A DNA stretch of 64,000 nt from Streptomyces cathayae (GCF_029760955.1 NZ_CP121682.1:5518001-5582000), one strand, 5' to 3'; positions 7,730 through 18,073 are shown, numbered from the stretch's first letter. Program-made: numbers and translations. Notes: generated from the letters alone by a model not told the origin.

Positions 7730-8908
7730 TCAGACGCCGAACGAGTGGACCGTCGTCGTCCGGTACGTCTCACCCGGGCGCAGGACGGTCGAGGGGAACG
7801 ACGGCTGGTTCGGCGAGTCGGGGAAGTGCTGGGTCTCCAGGCACAGTCCGTCCCCCTGGCGGTAGACCCGTCCGCCGGTGCCGACGAGGGTGCCGTCGAG
7901 GAAGTTGCCGGAGTAGAACTGCAGCCCCGGCTCGGTGGTGGCGATCCGCAGGGTGCGGCCGGAGGCGGGGTCGCGGAGCGTGGCGGCGGGCCCGGGGCGG
8001 GCGGTGACGCCCTTGTCGAGCACCCAGTTGTGGTCGAAGCCCTGCCCGTACAGCATCTGCCGGTGGGCGACGCGCAGGTCCCGGCCGACCGGCTTGGCGC
8101 GGCGGAAGTCGAACGGGGTGCCGCCGACCCGGGCGAGTTCGCCGGTGGGGATCAGTCCCGCGTCGACCGGTGTGTAGCGGGCGGCGGCGATGGACAGTTC
8201 GTGGTCCTGGATCGAGCCGCCGCCCTCGCCGGCGAGGTTCCAGTAGACGTGGCTGGTGAGGTTGACGACGGTGGCCCGGTCGGTGGTGGCCGCGTAGTCG
8301 ACGCGCCAGTCGCCGTGCCGGGTGAGGGTGTACGTCACCTTCACCCGCAGTGTGCCCGGGTAGCCCATCTCGCCGTCGACGGCGACGTGGTGCAGGTGCA
8401 GTCCGACGTCGGACCCCTCGGTGAACGGCTCGACGTCCCAGACCCGCTTGTCGAAGCCCTGCGCGCCGCCGTGCAGGCTGTTGGCGCCGTCGTTGACGGA
8501 GAGCTGGTGCTCCTTGCCGTCGAGGGTGAAGCGGCCCTTGCCGATCCGGTTGCCGTAGCGGCCGATCAGGGCGCCGAAGTAAGGGCTGGAGGCGACGTAC
8601 TCCTCGAGGGTGCGAAAGCCGAGGGAGACGTTCGCACGGCGGCCCCGGCGGTCGGGGATCTCCAGCGACCGGACGATGCCGCCGTAGGACAGGACCGTCA
8701 TCCGGGTCCCGCCGTTCTCCAGCGACCAGCTGTGGACCCGGGTGCCGTCCGCGAGCGTGCCGAAGAGCGCCCGCACCGGCTTCCCCCGGCCGCCACCGCC
8801 ACCGCCCCCGCTCCCGGTCGGCGAGGCGTGTGCCGTGCCGCCGCCGACCGCGGTGGCGGCGGCCGCGGCCGCCGCACCCGCCATGACCGTGCGTCTGTTC
8901 AGTTCCAT
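7730..8908 (-). CDS. exported aldose 1-epimerase (GalM family)
   Basis: This enzyme interconverts alpha and beta anomers of aldohexoses. Conserved features are LIGRYGNRI, NDGANSLHGG with the catalytic-region His, LTSHVYWNL, and a C-terminal ETQHFPDSPNQP with the final FSTVLRPG-like block. I choose the ATG at 8908 because GGGAG lies 9 bases before it; an upstream in-frame ATG at 8926 has no such site. The chosen start gives MELNRRTVMAG, a twin-arginine signal followed by an Ala-rich core, so the protein is probably exported by Tat. It follows the ABC permease by 55 bases and is probably the last gene of the sugar operon. Confidence 0.9.
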   Translation of the reverse strand: MELNRRTVMAGAAAAAAATAVGGGTAHASPTGSGGGGGGGRGKPVRALFGTLADGTRVHSWSLENGGTRMTVLSYGGIVRSLEIPDRRGRRANVSLGFRTLEEYVASSPYFGALIGRYGNRIGKGRFTLDGKEHQLSVNDGANSLHGGAQGFDKRVWDVEPFTEGSDVGLHLHHVAVDGEMGYPGTLRVKVTYTLTRHGDWRVDYAATTDRATVVNLTSHVYWNLAGEGGGSIQDHELSIAAARYTPVDAGLIPTGELARVGGTPFDFRRAKPVGRDLRVAHRQMLYGQGFDHNWVLDKGVTARPGPAATLRDPASGRTLRIATTEPGLQFYSGNFLDGTLVGTGGRVYRQGDGLCLETQHFPDSPNQPSFPSTVLRPGETYRTTTVHSFGV

Positions 8909-8963
8909 ACGTTGCAGCTCCCTCATGGAGAGGGCCCCGCCTTCCGGCGGGGCCCGAGCCGAC

Positions 8964-10208
8964 CTACGAACCGACCTTGCGCTTGTTCCACACGTCGAAG
9001 CCGACCGCCGCCAGGAGCACCAGGCCCTTGATGACCTGCTGCCAGTCGGTGCCGATGCCGACGAGGTTCATGCCGTTGTTCAGCACGCCCAGGACCAGAC
9101 CGCCGATGATCGCGCCGAGCACGGTGCCGACACCGCCGCTCATCGACGCGCCGCCGATGAACGCGGCCGCGATCGCCTCGAGTTCGAAGTTGAGGCCGGC
9201 CTTGGGAGAGGCCGCGTTGAAGCGGGCGGCGAAGACCAGACCCGCCAGGGCCGCGAGCATGCCCATGTTCAGGAAGACCAGGAAGGTGACCTTCTTGTCC
9301 CGCACGCCGGACAGCTTGGCCGCCGGCAGGTTGCCGCCGATGGCGTAGATGTGGCGGCCGATGACGGCGTTGCGCATCACGTAGCCGAAGCCGACGAGCA
9401 GCGCGCCGAGGATCAGCAGCACGATCGGGGCGCCCTTGTAGCTGGCGAGCAGCAGCGTGACGGTGAGGATGGCGGCGGTGAGCGCCACCAGCTTCAGCAG
9501 GAACAGCTTGACGGGCGGGACGTCGAGGGCGAACTCCTGCTGGCGGCGCCGGTCACGGACCTCCTGGAGCACCACGAGCGCGATCAGTCCGAAGCCGAGC
9601 AGCAGGGTGAGGTTGTGGTAGTTCGTCTTTGGGCCGACCTCGGGCAGGAAGCCGTTGGCGACCTTCTGCAGCCCGCGCGGGAACGGGCCGAGGGTCTGGC
9701 CCTCCAGGAAGATCTCGGTCAGACCGCGGAAGGTGAGCATGCCCGCCAGGGTCACGATGAACGACGGTATGCCGCCGTACGCGATGAACCACCCCTGCAC
9801 GGCGCCCGCGATGGCGCCCACGGCCAGGCACAGCACCACCGCCATCGGCCAGGGGATGTCGTTGCGGACCATGAACACCGCGGCCATCGACCCGACGAAC
9901 GCCGTCAGCGAGCCGACCGACAGGTCGATGTGGCCCGCGATGATGACCAGCATCATGCCGATCGCGAGGATCAGGATGTAGCTGTTCTGCAGCACCAGGT
10001 TGGACACGTTGCGCGGCAGGATCAGGTCACCGTCGGTCCACACGGCGAACAGCGCCACGATCAGGCCCAGGGCGAACAGCATGCCGTACTGGCGCATGTT
10101 GCGGCGCATGCCGTCCAGCATCAGCCGGAGCAGTCCGTCACCGGTGCCCGCCCCGTTCCTGCCCGGCGGCGCGGCGGCCGGGGTCTTGTCGGTGACATCC
10201 GTGCTCAT
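8964..10208 (-). CDS. sugar ABC transporter permease (XylH/MmsB type)
   Basis: This 414-residue inner-membrane permease has many hydrophobic segments (for example [14 protein letters not shown] near the N-terminus, [22 protein letters not shown], and [25 protein letters not shown] near the C-terminus). The motifs GHIDLSVGS and GGASMSGG are signatures of the BPD_transp_2 permeases that import pentoses and galactose. The true start is the ATG at 10208, which overlaps the ATPase stop codon as ATGA, implying translational coupling. It forms a complete importer with the two genes upstream. Confidence 0.95.
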   Translation of the reverse strand: MSTDVTDKTPAAAPPGRNGAGTGDGLLRLMLDGMRRNMRQYGMLFALGLIVALFAVWTDGDLILPRNVSNLVLQNSYILILAIGMMLVIIAGHIDLSVGSLTAFVGSMAAVFMVRNDIPWPMAVVLCLAVGAIAGAVQGWFIAYGGIPSFIVTLAGMLTFRGLTEIFLEGQTLGPFPRGLQKVANGFLPEVGPKTNYHNLTLLLGFGLIALVVLQEVRDRRRQQEFALDVPPVKLFLLKLVALTAAILTVTLLLASYKGAPIVLLILGALLVGFGYVMRNAVIGRHIYAIGGNLPAAKLSGVRDKKVTFLVFLNMGMLAALAGLVFAARFNAASPKAGLNFELEAIAAAFIGGASMSGGVGTVLGAIIGGLVLGVLNNGMNLVGIGTDWQQVIKGLVLLAAVGFDVWNKRKVGS

Positions 10209-11809
10209 CGGGTTACCTCTTCGTCCTTCTGGTTCTTCTCGCCCTGCGTGTCCCGTGTGTCCCGCGCGTCCTGCTTGTCCTTCGTCATGTGGCGCATCAG
10301 CGACTCCTGGGAGGCCTCGGCCCGCGGGAACTCCCCGGTCAGCCGCCCCGCGGCCATCGTGTAGATGCGGTCGCACATGCCGAGCAGTTCGGGCAGTTCG
10401 GAGGAGATGAAGACGACCGCCTTGCCCTGTGCGGCCAGTTGGTCGATGACCGTGTAGATCTCGTACTTGGCACCGACGTCGATGCCACGGGTCGGTTCGT
10501 CCAGGATCAGCACCTCGGGACCCGCGAAGATCCACTTGCTGAGGACGACCTTCTGCTGGTTGCCGCCGGACAGCTTGCCCACCGGTTCGAAGACGGTCGG
10601 CGCCTTGATGTTCATGGACGTGCGGAAACCCTCGGCGACCTGGCGTTCCTCGTGCTCGTCCACGACGCCCCGCCGGGCGACCTTGCCCAGCGCGCTGAGC
10701 GAGATGTTGCGGTTGATGGTGTCGATGAGGTTCAGGCCGTAGTGCTTGCGGTCCTCGGTGACGTACGCGATGCCGTGCCGTACCGCCTCGGGGACGGTCT
10801 TCGTGCGGATCTCCCGGCCGTCCCGGAGGACCGTGCCGGCCGCGTGCCGGCCGTAGGTGCGGCCGAAGACGCTCATCGCCAGCTCGGTGCGGCCGGCGCC
10901 CATCAGGCCGGCGATGCCGACGATCTCGCCGCGCCGGACCTCCAGGGACACGTCGTCGACGACCTTGCGCTGCTGGTCGATGGGGTGGTGCACGGTCCAG
11001 TTGCGGATCTCGAGCGCCGGGGCCGTGCCCTCCTCCGGGTGGTGCGGGGTCCGCTCGGGGAAGCGGTGCTCCAGGTCGCGGCCGACCATGCCGCTGATGA
11101 TCCGGTCCTCGGTGGTCTGCGCCGCCTTCACGTCGAGCGTCTCGATGGTCTGCCCGTCCCGCAGGATCGTCACCGAGTCGGCGACCTTGCGGATCTCGTT
11201 CAGCTTGTGGGAGATGATGATCGACGTGATGCCCTGTTCCTTCAACTGGAGGATCAGGTCGAGCAGTTTGCCGCTGTCCTCGTCGTTGAGCGCCGCGGTC
11301 GGCTCGTCGAGGATGAGCAGCTTCACCTTCTTCGACAGCGCCTTGGCGATCTCCACCAACTGCTGCTTGCCCACGCCGATGTCGGCGACCCGGGTCTCGG
11401 GGTGGTCCTCGAGCCCGACCCGGCGCAGCAGTTCGGTGGCGTGCCGCAGCGTCTCGTGCCAGTCGATGCGGCCGCGCCGGGTGTGCTCGTTGCCGAGGAA
11501 GATGTTCTCCGCGAGGGAGAGGTAGGGCACCAGGGCCAGTTCCTGGTGGATGATGACGATGCCGCGCTGCTCGCTGGCCCTGATGTCCTTGAACCGGCAG
11601 GTCTCCTCCTCGAAGAGGATCTCCCCTTCGTAACTGCCGTGCGGGTGGACGCCGGAGAGGACCTTCATCAGGGTCGACTTGCCGGCGCCGTTCTCGCCGC
11701 AGATGGCGTGGACCTCGCCCCGCCGGACGGTCAGTGTGACGTCCGACAGCGCCTTGACGCCGGGAAAGGTCTTGACGATCGAGCGCATTTCCAGGACGGG
11801 TCCCGCCAT
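10205..11809 (-). CDS. sugar ABC transporter ATPase, two-domain (XylG/MmsA type)
   Basis: This 534-residue protein carries two ABC ATPase domains. The first has Walker [10 protein letters not shown] near residue 40, a degenerate signature [12 protein letters not shown] and Walker [12 protein letters not shown]. The second has a weak Walker A-like GLMGAGRTE, the signature [14 protein letters not shown] and Walker [13 protein letters not shown]. The degenerate second P-loop is normal for the family, which imports ribose, xylose, arabinose or galactose. The stop overlaps the permease start by 4 bases. A charged C-terminal tail rich in Lys, Asp and Glu is unusual but probably linker-like. Confidence 0.95.
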   Translation of the reverse strand: MAGPVLEMRSIVKTFPGVKALSDVTLTVRRGEVHAICGENGAGKSTLMKVLSGVHPHGSYEGEILFEEETCRFKDIRASEQRGIVIIHQELALVPYLSLAENIFLGNEHTRRGRIDWHETLRHATELLRRVGLEDHPETRVADIGVGKQQLVEIAKALSKKVKLLILDEPTAALNDEDSGKLLDLILQLKEQGITSIIISHKLNEIRKVADSVTILRDGQTIETLDVKAAQTTEDRIISGMVGRDLEHRFPERTPHHPEEGTAPALEIRNWTVHHPIDQQRKVVDDVSLEVRRGEIVGIAGLMGAGRTELAMSVFGRTYGRHAAGTVLRDGREIRTKTVPEAVRHGIAYVTEDRKHYGLNLIDTINRNISLSALGKVARRGVVDEHEERQVAEGFRTSMNIKAPTVFEPVGKLSGGNQQKVVLSKWIFAGPEVLILDEPTRGIDVGAKYEIYTVIDQLAAQGKAVVFISSELPELLGMCDRIYTMAAGRLTGEFPRAEASQESLMRHMTKDKQDARDTRDTQGEKNQKDEEVTR

Positions 11810-11852
11810 GGTCGTGCCTTCCAGTCAGGGGTGGATCGGTCGGTGGCGGCGG

Positions 11853-12965
11853 TTACTTGAGGTCGCTCTCCTTGATGTAGCCGGAGTCGACGACGACCTC
11901 CTGGTAGTTCTCCTCGTCCACCGCGACCGGCTCCAGCAGGTAGGCCGGTACGACCTTCGCCCCGTTGTGGTAGGTCTTGGTGTCGTTGACCTCGGGCTCC
12001 TTGTCGTTGAGCAGCGCGTCGACCATGTTCGTGGCGACCTTGGCCAGCTCACGGGTGTCCTTGTAGACGGTCATCGACTGCTGGCCGGCGATGATCGACT
12101 TCACCGAGGCGACCTCGGCGTCCTGGCCGGTGACGATCGGCAGCGGCTTGCTCTTGGAGCCGTAGTCGTCCGACTTCAGGGCGGACAGGATGCCGATGGA
12201 GATGCCGTCGTAGGGGGAGAGGACCGCGTCGACCCGCCCGGTCTTGTAGGACGAGGTCAGGATGTCGTCCATGCGCTTCTGGGCGGTGCCGCCGTCCCAG
12301 CGCAGGGTGGTGACCTGGTTGAGTTCGGTCTGGCCGGACCGGACGACGAGCTGCTTCTTGTCGATGTACGGCTTCAGGGCGTTCATCGCGCCCTGGAAGA
12401 AGTAGCGGGTGTTGTTGTCGTCGTTGGAGCCGGCGAACAGCTCGATGTTGAACGGCCCCTTCTCGCTGCCGTCCTTCAGACCGAGCTTGTCCAGGATGTA
12501 GTCGCCCTGGAGTTCGCCCACCTTCTCGTTGTCGAACGAGGCGTAGTAGCCGACGTTCTCGGTGCCGAGGATCAGGCGGTCGTAGGAGATCACCGGGATG
12601 TCGGCGTCCTTGGCCTGCTGCAGCACGTTGTTCATCGACTTGTTGTCGATGGACGCCACGATCAGCGCCTTCACGCCCTGCGTGATCAGGTTCTCGATCT
12701 GCGCGACCTGCTGGTCCGGGTCGTCCTCGCCGTAGACCAGCTTGGTCTTGTAGCCCTTGGACTGCAGGTCCTTGACGACGTTGTTGCCGTCGGCGATCCA
12801 GCGCTCGGAGGACTTGGTCGGCATCGCGATGCCGATGGTCGCCCCCTCGGGTCCTCCCTTGTCCTCCTCGCTGCCGCCCTCGCTGTTCTGGCCGCAGGCG
12901 GACAGGGTGAGGGCGAGCGAGGCGGCGGTGGCCACGGCGGCGAGGGCGCTTCTGCGGTTACGCAT
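11853..12965 (-). CDS. sugar-binding lipoprotein of ABC transporter (ChvE/XylF type)
   Basis: This 370-residue periplasmic-binding-protein-like receptor has a lipoprotein signal with lipobox LTLSACG and a Peripla_BP_4 fold: [13 protein letters not shown], then [25 protein letters not shown], and [16 protein letters not shown]. The best start is the ATG at 12965, which has AAGG about 9 bases upstream; two nearby in-frame ATGs overlap that site. It delivers sugar to the ATPase/permease pair, 43 bases downstream. ChvE and XylF relatives bind xylose, arabinose, galactose or glucose, and the exact ligand cannot be read from the sequence. Confidence 0.93.
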   Translation of the reverse strand: MRNRRSALAAVATAASLALTLSACGQNSEGGSEEDKGGPEGATIGIAMPTKSSERWIADGNNVVKDLQSKGYKTKLVYGEDDPDQQVAQIENLITQGVKALIVASIDNKSMNNVLQQAKDADIPVISYDRLILGTENVGYYASFDNEKVGELQGDYILDKLGLKDGSEKGPFNIELFAGSNDDNNTRYFFQGAMNALKPYIDKKQLVVRSGQTELNQVTTLRWDGGTAQKRMDDILTSSYKTGRVDAVLSPYDGISIGILSALKSDDYGSKSKPLPIVTGQDAEVASVKSIIAGQQSMTVYKDTRELAKVATNMVDALLNDKEPEVNDTKTYHNGAKVVPAYLLEPVAVDEENYQEVVVDSGYIKESDLK

Positions 12966-13123
12966 GATCATCATCCTTGAGGTGTGTGCCGGGGCGGTGA
13001 CGTGCGGGCCGGACAGAGGGGCGACGTCGCTTCCGGGGCAGGGTGTCTGACGAGAACCGAGAAAGGAGTGTGTGGGATTGTGCGCGACTGTGTCTACTTC
13101 TGTGAAGTCGAGTTTCCGGAACG

Positions 13124-14092
13124 TTATGACGGGGTGTCGAACCGGCGCAGATCGCCCGGAAGCCGCGAACCGAGGGGCGCCATGTCGCCGTCCGCGCCGT
13201 GCCGGGCGAGCAGATCCAGGGCGAGCCGGCCGCGCCGCACCCGCTCCTTCGCGGTGGCCAGGGTGAGTTCCCGCATGTGGTGCCCGTACGGATAGATCCC
13301 GGGCGCCTTGGCCAGGCCGAACTTCAGGTACAGCGGCGCGCCGCGCCGGATCAGCTCCGCGACCTCGTACATCCGCACATAGCCGCCGAGGTCGTCGGGG
13401 GCCTCGATGTACATGTCCATCGGAGTGGCCGAAACCCGTCGTATCTCGGTGAGATGATCGAGCGTCAGGTCGCTCGGCACGTTGATCGAGTCGGCGCCGA
13501 GCTGCTCGTACACCGCGTACGAGGCCGGGTTCACCGGTCCGACGAGTGCCGAGACCTTCAGCGTGGTGTCGGCCGGGATGATGCCGGCCGCCCGCGCCCG
13601 GTGCAGCGTCCACAGCACGCCCTCGTCGGCGACGAGCAGGCACTTGACGCCCGACTCCGTTGCCCGGACGGCGTCTTCGACGCACCCGGCGACCGCGTCG
13701 TGCCCCCGGGCACGCGGTCCGGCGCCCTGCGAGTCGGTACGGGTGGAGCCGCCGATGTCCCAGGTGCCGCGCGGGCCGGTGAACAGGCAGAGCTCGATGT
13801 CCCGTTCGGCCGTGGCGTCGACCATCTCGGTGAGTTCGGCGTCGGTCAGCATCCACACGCCGCTGCCCTGGCTGATCCGGTGGATCGGCACGTCCAGCCG
13901 GGAGGCCTCCTTCAGCACCACCGCCAACGCCTCGGGCCCCTCACAGGAGGGGACCTCGGTGCGCCAGCGGCCTCCGCCGGGAAAGGAGTGCGGCGAGGCG
14001 TCGGCGGGGTCGGGGGCGGGAGCGCCGAGGCCGAGCGCGGTGAGCGCCTGCTCACCGGGCCTGCGGGGCGCCTTGGCGGAAGCGTCGGTCAC
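13124..14092 (-). CDS. U32 peptidase-like TIM-barrel protein in sugar operon
   Basis: This 322-residue protein resembles the barrel part of peptidase U32-like proteins: [45 protein letters not shown] and [12 protein letters not shown] do not see the cysteines expected of iron-sulfur U32 enzymes such as UbiU or RlhA, so proteolysis is unlikely. Its position between a sugar-acid dehydratase/dehydrogenase pair and a sugar ABC transporter suggests an enzyme acting on a sugar-acid intermediate, perhaps aldolase-like; this is inference from context. It is separated by 158 bases from the binding-protein gene, so that gene may have its own promoter. Confidence 0.65.
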   Translation of the reverse strand: MTDASAKAPRRPGEQALTALGLGAPAPDPADASPHSFPGGGRWRTEVPSCEGPEALAVVLKEASRLDVPIHRISQGSGVWMLTDAELTEMVDATAERDIELCLFTGPRGTWDIGGSTRTDSQGAGPRARGHDAVAGCVEDAVRATESGVKCLLVADEGVLWTLHRARAAGIIPADTTLKVSALVGPVNPASYAVYEQLGADSINVPSDLTLDHLTEIRRVSATPMDMYIEAPDDLGGYVRMYEVAELIRRGAPLYLKFGLAKAPGIYPYGHHMRELTLATAKERVRRGRLALDLLARHGADGDMAPLGSRLPGDLRRFDTPS

Positions 14093-14286
14093 GAGATGTC
14101 CTTTTGTTCGGTGGGCCGGACGAGGTTCGCGGCCCGGGGTGGGGCGGGTGTCTGCGGTGACGAGGGGAGGGACGGGAAGGACGAGAGGGGTGGGAGGGAG
14201 GGATGAGAGGGGCGGAGGAGGGACGGGCCGGGTGTGGGACCGTCAGGTCGCCCCCTCACCCGGCCCGTCCCCGGCGGCTGCCGGGC

Positions 14287-15339
14287 TCACGGGCGCAGCA
14301 GGACCTTGCCCACCGCGGGGTCGCCCGACCCCACCAGCTCGATGGCCCGGGAGAAATCGGCCAGCGGCAGTTCGTGCGTGACCAGGGGCAGCGGATCGAG
14401 CAGCCCGGCGGCGAACACCCGCACCGTGTGCGCCCAGGCGTCCGGCGCCGCCCCGAAGACGGTGTGCACCTCCAACTGCCGTACCACCAGATCCGTCGGA
14501 TCCAGACCGTCCGCGCCCGGCGCCGGGATGCCCGTCAGGACGAGCCGCCCGCCGCGCCTCAGCAGCGAGGCCGCCGTACGGGCCGCGTCGGCCGACCCGG
14601 CGGTCTCGATCACCACGTCGAAGTCGTCCGGGAGCTGCCGGTCCTTCGTGCGGAAGTCGGTGGCGCCGTACCGCCGGGACAGCGCCTCACGGTCGTCCCG
14701 GCTGCCGACGACGAGCAGTTCGGCCGGGGAGTGCGCGCGCAGGAACTGCACCGCGAACATGCCGAGGGTGCCCGTACCGACCACGGCGACCCGCTCACCG
14801 GGCACGGCGTTCGCCTTGAGCGCGGCGGCGGCGATGCAGGCCGCCGGCTCCAGCAGTGCCGCCGCGGTGAGGTCGGCCTCGTCCGGCAGGACGTGCAGCA
14901 GGCGGGCCGGGAGGGTCAGCGTGGCGGCCATCGCCCCCGGTCGGGTGAACCCGGTCTCCTCGTACCCCGCCGAGCACAGCGTCGTCTCACCGGCGTGACA
15001 GCGGTCGCACACCTGGCAGTTGCGGAAGCCCTCCCCGACGACCTTGCGGCCGGTGAGCGAGGCCGGCACCCCCGCGCCCACCCGCAGCACGGTCCCGGAC
15101 CACTCGTGGCCCGGGGTGAGCGGGTAACGCACGTACCCCTCGGGCCGGTTGCCCTGGTACACCTCGCGGTCGCTGCCGCAGATGCCGGTCGCGTGCACAC
15201 CGACCAGCGCCTCGCCGGGACCGGGGTCGCGCGGCTCGTGCGCGACGAGGCGGTGCGTGCCGGGGCCCTCGACGACGACGGCGAGCGAGTCGGCGGCGAC
15301 GGAGGCGGCCGCGGCGGGCCCGCCCGGGTGCGCGGTCAC
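14287..15339 (-). CDS. zinc-dependent alcohol/sugar dehydrogenase (MDR family)
   Basis: This 350-residue medium-chain dehydrogenase has the catalytic zinc motifs GICGSD and GHEWSG, a structural zinc loop with four cysteines (NCQVCDRCHAGETTLC), and the NAD(P) Rossmann motif VVGTGTLGMFA. Relatives oxidise polyols, L-threonine or sugar acids. I set the start at the GTG at 15339, which overlaps the stop of the dehydratase gene (GTGA), a coupling that strongly links the two enzymes. Together they suggest an oxidative route in which a sugar or aldonate is oxidised and dehydrated. Confidence 0.88.
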   Translation of the reverse strand: MTAHPGGPAAAASVAADSLAVVVEGPGTHRLVAHEPRDPGPGEALVGVHATGICGSDREVYQGNRPEGYVRYPLTPGHEWSGTVLRVGAGVPASLTGRKVVGEGFRNCQVCDRCHAGETTLCSAGYEETGFTRPGAMAATLTLPARLLHVLPDEADLTAAALLEPAACIAAAALKANAVPGERVAVVGTGTLGMFAVQFLRAHSPAELLVVGSRDDREALSRRYGATDFRTKDRQLPDDFDVVIETAGSADAARTAASLLRRGGRLVLTGIPAPGADGLDPTDLVVRQLEVHTVFGAAPDAWAHTVRVFAAGLLDPLPLVTHELPLADFSRAIELVGSGDPAVGKVLLRP

Positions 15340-16499
15340 TTCGTGCCCTTGGGCTTGCGCTGCTCCCAGCCCTCGGCCCACAGGTCGAACCGGGCCTGCT
15401 GCTGCGGGAATTCGGCCGCCGCGTCGACGTCCAGCTCCACCCCGAGCCCGGGGGCGTCGGAGAGGTGGAAGCAGCCGTCCTGGGGGTCCACCTGCGGGGC
15501 GCCCTTGACGACCTTCTTGATCTCCGCGTCCGCGAAGTCGTTGAAGTGCTCCAGGACCTTGAAGTTCGGCGAGGTGAAACCGACCTGGAGGGACGCGGCG
15601 GTGAGCACCGGACCGCCGACGTTGTGCGGCGCGACCAGCATGTAGTGCGTCTCGGCGGTCGCCGCGAGCTTGCGCGTCTCCCAGATGCCGCCGATGTGGC
15701 CGACGTCCGGCTGCAGGATGTCGACGGCCTGGCTCTCGAACAGCTCACGGAACTCGATGCGGTCGTGGACGCGTTCACCCGTGGCGAGCGGGATGTCGAC
15801 CTTGGCGGCGACCTTCTCCAGCGCCTTGAGGTTCTCCGGCGGCACCGGCTCCTCCAGCCAGGCCGGGTCGAACGGCGCGAGTTCCCTGGCGAGTCGGACG
15901 GCGGTGGCGGGGGAGAAGCGGCCGTGCATCTCCAGCATCAGCTCGGTCTCGGGGCCGATGGCGTCACGGACCGCCTCGATCAGGGAGACCGCGTACAGGC
16001 TCTGCCGGTGGTCGAGTTCGAAGTGTCCGGTACCGAACGGGTCGATCTTCAGGGCCCGGTAGCCGCGCTCCACCACCGCCTGCGCCGCCTTGTGGTACGC
16101 CTCCGGGGTGCGCTCGGTGGTGTACCAGCCGTTGGCGTACGCCTTGACCCTGTCGGTCACCTTTCCGCCGAGCAGCTGCCACACGGGCACGCCGAGGGCC
16201 TTGCCCTTGATGTCCCAGCACGCCATCTCGACGACGGCGATGCCGGACATCACGATCTCGCCGGCGCGGCCGAAGTCGCCGTACTTCATGCGGCGGACCA
16301 GGTCCTCCACGGCGAAGGGGTCGCTGCCGAGGATGTGGTTGGCCTCCGCCTCCCTCAAGTAGCCCAGCAGGGCGTCGGTGTGGCCCAGCATCCGGGTCTC
16401 GCCGATCCCCGTGAGCCCCTCGTCGGTGTGCACCTGGACGTACGTCAGGTTGCGCCACGGAGTCCCGACCACGTGTGTGCTGATTCCGGTGATACGCAA
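15336..16499 (-). CDS. enolase-superfamily sugar-acid dehydratase (galactonate dehydratase-like)
   Basis: This 387-residue mandelate racemase/muconate lactonizing family enzyme has the galactonate-dehydratase layout: KID at 151-153, metal ligands Glu190 (LMLEMHG), Glu216 (LEEP) and Glu242 (TGERV), and candidate general acid/base residues His192 and His292 (APHN). Such enzymes convert aldonates to 2-keto-3-deoxy sugar acids. The start is probably the TTG at 16499, giving LRITGISTHVVG, because GAGGGG sits 8 bases upstream and no ATG or GTG fits as well. It is the promoter-proximal gene of the leftward sugar operon and overlaps the dehydrogenase by 4 bases. The exact substrate (galactonate, fuconate or rhamnonate) is not resolved. 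Confidence 0.9.
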   Translation of the reverse strand: MRITGISTHVVGTPWRNLTYVQVHTDEGLTGIGETRMLGHTDALLGYLREAEANHILGSDPFAVEDLVRRMKYGDFGRAGEIVMSGIAVVEMACWDIKGKALGVPVWQLLGGKVTDRVKAYANGWYTTERTPEAYHKAAQAVVERGYRALKIDPFGTGHFELDHRQSLYAVSLIEAVRDAIGPETELMLEMHGRFSPATAVRLARELAPFDPAWLEEPVPPENLKALEKVAAKVDIPLATGERVHDRIEFRELFESQAVDILQPDVGHIGGIWETRKLAATAETHYMLVAPHNVGGPVLTAASLQVGFTSPNFKVLEHFNDFADAEIKKVVKGAPQVDPQDGCFHLSDAPGLGVELDVDAAAEFPQQQARFDLWAEGWEQRKPKGTK

Positions 16500-16571
16500 G
16501 GCGGTTGCCCCTCGCTGCGTTGTGGACCCTGTTCTCGGCAGTGTCGTCGGTTTCGTTGATGGACGTTCGAT

Positions 16572-16592
16572 ATTTCGACACACGTTCGAAAT
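16572..16592. promoter_or_regulatory. operator-like inverted repeat 1 upstream of the sugar operon
   Basis: ATTTCGA and TCGAAAT flank a 7-base spacer, 73 bases upstream of the dehydratase start. It shares layout and TTTCG/CGAAA core with the repeat at 16649-16669, as expected for a repressor that binds two sites. The regulator is not identifiable in the window. Confidence 0.65.
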
Positions 16593-16648
16593 GCTGGCGT
16601 GACAGTAAGGACGGGGTGGCGGGGGTGTCAATGGGTCGCGCGCACAAC

Positions 16649-16669
16649 GGTTTCGGCAGTTTCGAAACC
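16649..16669. promoter_or_regulatory. operator-like inverted repeat 2 upstream of the sugar operon
   Basis: GGTTTCG and CGAAACC flank a 7-base spacer that itself runs into a TTTCGAAA palindrome. Its centre is 77 bases from that of the first repeat. It lies between the leftward sugar operon and the rightward gene at 16748, so it could serve either. Confidence 0.65.
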
Positions 16670-16747
16670 ATTGGGCAAAGGTCCCTACCAAACCTTCACA
16701 CCTCGCCCTATCGACCGGACGTGAGCGGAACCTAGTCTTCCCCCGTC

Positions 16748-17533
16748 ATGGACTATTGCCACCCGTGCCGACGGCACCTCAACGGCGCCCTCGCCTGCCC
16801 GGGGTGCGGCACCCCTGTCGAGACCCTCCGCGCCCACCCGGAGGCCTCCGCCGCCCCGCAGGCGGCGCACGAGGAGGGCGTACCGGATCCGGAACCGGAG
16901 CCGGAACCGCACGCGGAGCCGGAACCCGCCGAAGGCGCGCGGCAGCCGGCCGCCGACGCTCCCGCGAGTCCGGAGGCGGCCGACGAGGAACCCACGGAAG
17001 GGGTGAGCCGCCGGGACCGCAAGGCCGCGACGCACCGCAGGCGACGGCGCAGGTCGCTGCTGATCGCGGCGGGATTCGTCCTGGCCGCAGGCGCGTTGAG
17101 TCTCGCGGAGCTGGGGATGGACGCACCGGGGTCGAAGCCCGAGCCGGCGGCGGCCGGGGACGAGACGCCGGCCGGTGGATCGGCCGAGGCCGAGCCGGCG
17201 CCACCGCCCGGCAGCGCCCCGGGCACGGGCACCTCCGTGAACTCCCCGTCCCCCAGCGCCTCCGGCTCACCGTCGGCCTCCAAGTCGCCGACGGACGAGG
17301 AGTCGGCGGAGGCGGAGGAGTCGGCGGAGGCGGAAGCGGGCGGGGAGCCCGAGGAGGCCACCCGGCCGGCACCCGCGGGCACGGCACCGGCCGACCCGAC
17401 CGCGGCGCCGCCGCGGCAGTCCCCGCCGCAGCCGGACGCCCCGGAGCCCGCCCCGACCACCACGGAGCCCGAACCGGAACCGGAGCCTGAACCCTCGGAG
17501 ACCTGCAACCGCTTCCTGTGGTGGTGCACCTGA
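16748..17533 (+). CDS. SCO2400-like zinc-ribbon membrane protein
   Basis: This 261-residue protein starts with a zinc-ribbon (CHPCRRHL...CPGCG, two CxxC pairs), followed by an acidic Pro/Glu-rich linker, a basic stop-transfer segment (RKAATHRRRRRR) and one transmembrane helix (LLIAAGFVLAAGALSLAEL, about residues 105-123). The rest is a long Pro/Ala/Ser/Glu-rich extracellular region ending CNRFLWWCT. The layout matches what I recall as the SCO2400 family of Streptomyces; function is unknown. The N-in topology follows from the Arg cluster. Expression may be influenced by the inverted repeat about 80 bases upstream. Confidence 0.75.
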   Translation: MDYCHPCRRHLNGALACPGCGTPVETLRAHPEASAAPQAAHEEGVPDPEPEPEPHAEPEPAEGARQPAADAPASPEAADEEPTEGVSRRDRKAATHRRRRRRSLLIAAGFVLAAGALSLAELGMDAPGSKPEPAAAGDETPAGGSAEAEPAPPPGSAPGTGTSVNSPSPSASGSPSASKSPTDEESAEAEESAEAEAGGEPEEATRPAPAGTAPADPTAAPPRQSPPQPDAPEPAPTTTEPEPEPEPEPSETCNRFLWWCT

Positions 17534-17566
17534 CGGACGCGGGCCCGTGTCCGGTGCGGCCGCCGG

Positions 17567-18061
17567 CTACGCCTCGTGCGTCCCGGACGCGCCGGTGTCC
17601 CGGCCGGCGTCCAGCATCGTCCGCAGCGTGTCCCGCAGGGCCAGGCGTTCCTGTTCCGTGAGGGCGGCCAGGGGCTCGCGGGCGAAACGCAGTGACTCCC
17701 GCATGCTGCGGGCCACCCTGCGCCCCTCCGCCGTCGCCGCCGCCAGCTTCACCCGGCGGTCGGCCGGGTCCGGCCGGCGCTCCGCCAGCCCGCGCGACTC
17801 CAGACGGTCGACGATCCCGGTGACGTTCGACGGCTCGCACTTCAGACGGTGGGCGAGCTTCCGCATCGGCAGCGGCTCCAGGGAGAGCAGGCTCAGCAGC
17901 CGGGCCTGCGCGCCGGTGAGCGCGTGGCCGGCCGCCGCCTCCTCGTACTCCTCGTGGTAGCGGGCCACGACCGAGCCGATGAGTTCGACGACCTCCAGGG
18001 TCAGGGCGTCGGGGCGGCTGGGGGGACTGGATGCGGCGGCCATGCCCCCCAGAGTACCCAC
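17567..18061 (-). CDS. MarR family transcriptional regulator
   Basis: This protein of up to 164 residues has a MarR winged helix: ALTGAQARLLSLL, LKCEPSNVTGIVDRLESRGL (recognition helix) and the wing RRPDPADRRVKLAA. MarR proteins are dimeric repressors usually relieved by small phenolic or electrophilic ligands. I give the GTG at 18061; an in-frame ATG at 18043 is an alternative, and neither has an ideal ribosome site. It is divergent from an NADP-dependent oxidoreductase at 18135, with two inverted repeats in the 73-bp gap, which suggests it represses itself and that oxidoreductase. Confidence 0.9.
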   Translation of the reverse strand: MGTLGGMAAASSPPSRPDALTLEVVELIGSVVARYHEEYEEAAAGHALTGAQARLLSLLSLEPLPMRKLAHRLKCEPSNVTGIVDRLESRGLAERRPDPADRRVKLAAATAEGRRVARSMRESLRFAREPLAALTEQERLALRDTLRTMLDAGRDTGASGTHEA

Positions 18062-18073
18062 ATGCTTGACATC

